Shown in pieces: positions 62,103-64,000 of a DNA stretch of 64,000 nt; within the stretch, counting starts at the first letter, position 1, and the number at the start of each line of letters is the position of its first letter. The DNA lies in NCBI GenBank assembly GCA_948144175.1, contig CANXME010000398.1, forward strand, positions 237,501 through 301,500. The letters are read 5' to 3'. This stretch comes from Closterium sp. NIES-65. Lineage: Eukaryota > Streptophyta > Zygnematophyceae > Desmidiales > Closteriaceae. The notes below the pieces were generated by a model. The model did not search any database. It saw only the letters and a list, made by a program, of their open reading frames with translations, and was not told the origin of the DNA. The position numbers and the translations under genes are program-made.

Positions 62103-63321
62103 ATCACCAAACCTCGCACTGCTGGAGCAGCCAAGTCGGCCTGCGCTTCGGGACTTGTCCGAACCTCGCGCCAGCGTAGCACTACCTAGCTCGCACGCAC
62201 CGTGTTACCGTTTGCATGTTTTCGCGCAAGTATTCGCTCATGCCTTCGCTCATACTTAGTACTCTTTGAACACTCCAGTGCAATCCTCGCTACCTCGATT
62301 CATTGCACCCATAACACTTGGGTATCAGAGTCACTTTCTTTTGGACCGCGCATCCCCGCACGCCAGGAAATCAACTTTTGTTTTTTCACTCGAAGGGGCT
62401 CACGCCCTTTAGCACCTAGGAGCCGTTGTCCTCGCGTTCTCTCGTAAACGCGTGCAGCCACGATTGCGCCTAGACTAAGCTGAAACGATGACCTTCGCCA
62501 TGGCTGAATACATCAACGTCACTACGCGCACGCAGGACCATTTGAACGAACTGCTGTGGCAACTTCGCGAAAGCTCCAAAGAAATCGCGGCGCTAACGGC
62601 ATAACGCACGTCCCTGCAAAATGGCGTCGCACAAGCAGAACAAGCACAATCACAAGCACTTGGCACTCCAGGACAACCTACACCACACGCATCGCAGCAC
62701 GGAAGAATGGGGCAACCCGCGAGCGCGGCCAGTGATGGCGTCGTCTGCCACAACAGAGACGACGACAACGGCACGACACACCCCGAAGCGACGAATGCTG
62801 CCAGGAGTCAACCCCGCATCACGATTTCTGTGCCAGCCGACGAATCAACACTGCCGTCGCCGATGCCGCTGAAGCCGCAGCGTCCGCCATGCTTTGATCC
62901 GAGTCAACAGGGTGGCCCTATCGTTCAAGCGTGTTTGTTCACGTTAAACGTTTTCTTCGACGCCAACTACGTCTCGGAGGATACGGCGAAAATTCGCTAC
63001 GCCGTGTCGTTGCTGCGAGGACCCGCCATGGATTGGTGGCGCGTCATTGTCACGAAGCCAATGGACTACGCGACTCTACCGACACGGGAATGACAAACCG
63101 GACCCTGGGCGCCGTCGTATTTCGTGGAGGTGCCCCAATATTGCACGTGGGATGCGTGATGCGCAAGTCCACGTGCCCGATTTGAGCCAATTGCGGCTTC
63201 GATCGCGGCGCGTCAGAAGCTCCGCGCTTGGCGCCAACTCGGTTCCGTCCAGGATTACACCAGCGGGTTTCTGGCGCTGTGTAAGCAGGTGAGCTATATA
63301 CACGAATCTGAGCGCATCGAC
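62103..63321 (+). mobile_element. Truncated second copy of the gypsy family
   Basis: The 3' part of the LTR (to 62316) matches the LTR at 40752-41079 in reverse orientation. It is followed by a primer-site-like GGGTATCAGAG string and the N-terminal part of gag (62501-63321), parallel to 39830-40567. Gag has a few breaks, and the element ends where another LTR begins at 63322. Confidence 0.85.
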
Positions 63322-64000
63322 TGTCAGAGGTCCACTGGTGATCCCCAATTGATCCTAGGGAAGGGTTATAGGCATGTTGGCCTGGAGGGTTATGTTAAAA
63401 TGAGCGAGAGATAGTGAGTTGAGAGGTGGGGCCTAGGCTTAGTAGCCTAGGCCCGAACTTAGGTATCGAACGGGTTTTCACCTAGGCGAGGTATCGAGTG
63501 AGTTGAGAGAGAAATTGTGAAAAGGTGTGTTTCACTATAGGTTCAGGGGTACATATAGCATAGAAACACAATAAGGTGCACCACCAACAAAAGTTTACAT
63601 AACTACACTAACTACAACTACAAGCAATTATAAAACATGACAAAGTATTTCGACACGCCCCCATAATGCTTGTAGGTAGGTGTGTAGTTATAGCAACAGC
63701 AGGTACCCCTACCATCTCCTCACCCTCCTCCTTCCCCTCCCCCACACTGCTGCAGAAGCAGCAGAGAAAGGGGGAAGAGAGGAGAGGTGGAGGGACGGCT
63801 GCTTGTTGCCTCACACCCGCCACCCCGGTACCACTCCCCCTCTTCACCCACATCCTCACACCCTCCTCCCCCAGCGGCAGCTGCAGCGGTGGGACTGAAA
63901 GAAGGAGGAGGGAAAGGGAGAGAGTTGACCCCACGCTCCAACACCCTCCACCCCCATACCCTCCTCCCCACGGCTGCAGGGAGACAAGAGAAAGGGGGGG
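63322..64000 (-). mobile_element. LTR element running off the right edge
   Basis: A probable 334-bp LTR (63322-63655; TGTCAGAGG...TTCGACA on the plus strand) is followed by a purine tract on the minus strand and a C/T- and GA-rich internal part. That part resembles the internal region of 35504-36050 (shared CAGCGGCAGCTGCAGC). It is probably another non-autonomous member of that family. The second LTR is outside the window. Confidence 0.65.

Overview
The window is nuclear DNA from a eukaryote with spliced genes. It is most likely a green alga of the streptophyte (charophyte) line, possibly Closterium-like. This is inferred from a plant-type tripeptidyl peptidase II, an LEA-like gene, Ty1/copia and chromodomain Ty3/gypsy elements whose primer sites resemble the initiator-tRNA type, a PAT-like tyrosine-recombinase retroelement, and a secreted LysM/papain protein. 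The species is not proven by the sequence.

Layout. Positions 1-10177 (minus strand) hold the first 13 exons of a tripeptidyl peptidase II (TPP2) gene whose 3' half lies outside the window. Positions 10326-41079 are one Ty3/gypsy element with 5-bp target duplications. It has swollen to 30.8 kb because other elements jumped into it: a copia element (10661-26619) that itself holds another copia element, two TRIMs, a solo LTR and DNA transposons; a second, very young copia element (28217-37336) that holds a solo LTR and a non-autonomous LTR element; and another solo LTR. Positions 42076-42916 (plus) are a three-exon LEA-like gene. Positions 44723-52479 (plus) are a ten-exon gene for a large secreted or membrane-anchored protein combining chitin-binding type-2-like cysteine modules, a papain-type protease, two EGF-like modules and a LysM region. 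Positions 52886-58939 are a PAT-like (DIRS order) retroelement with split direct repeats. From 58940 to the right edge lie fragments of a DNA transposon, a copia element, a second gypsy copy of the same family, and the start of another LTR element.

The most unusual signal is in the introns of the two large host genes. Introns repeatedly hold degenerate partial copies ('echoes') of the edge of the neighbouring exon together with its splice site. I count about 18 in TPP2 and at least 5 in the chitin-binding/papain gene. In three cases an 18-bp palindrome (TTTTGAGACGTCTCAAAA or a near match) sits 6-8 bp from the echo boundary. This points to a recurrent local duplication process acting on exon-intron junctions.

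TPP2 and the LEA-like gene are head to head. Without the gypsy block they would be about 1.1 kb apart, so the nest sits in their shared upstream region. TPP2 is a large oligopeptidase of protein turnover. The LEA-like protein fits a desiccation or stress role. The fusion protein would act at the cell surface or outside the cell, where it could bind chitin or related GlcNAc polymers and cut proteins.
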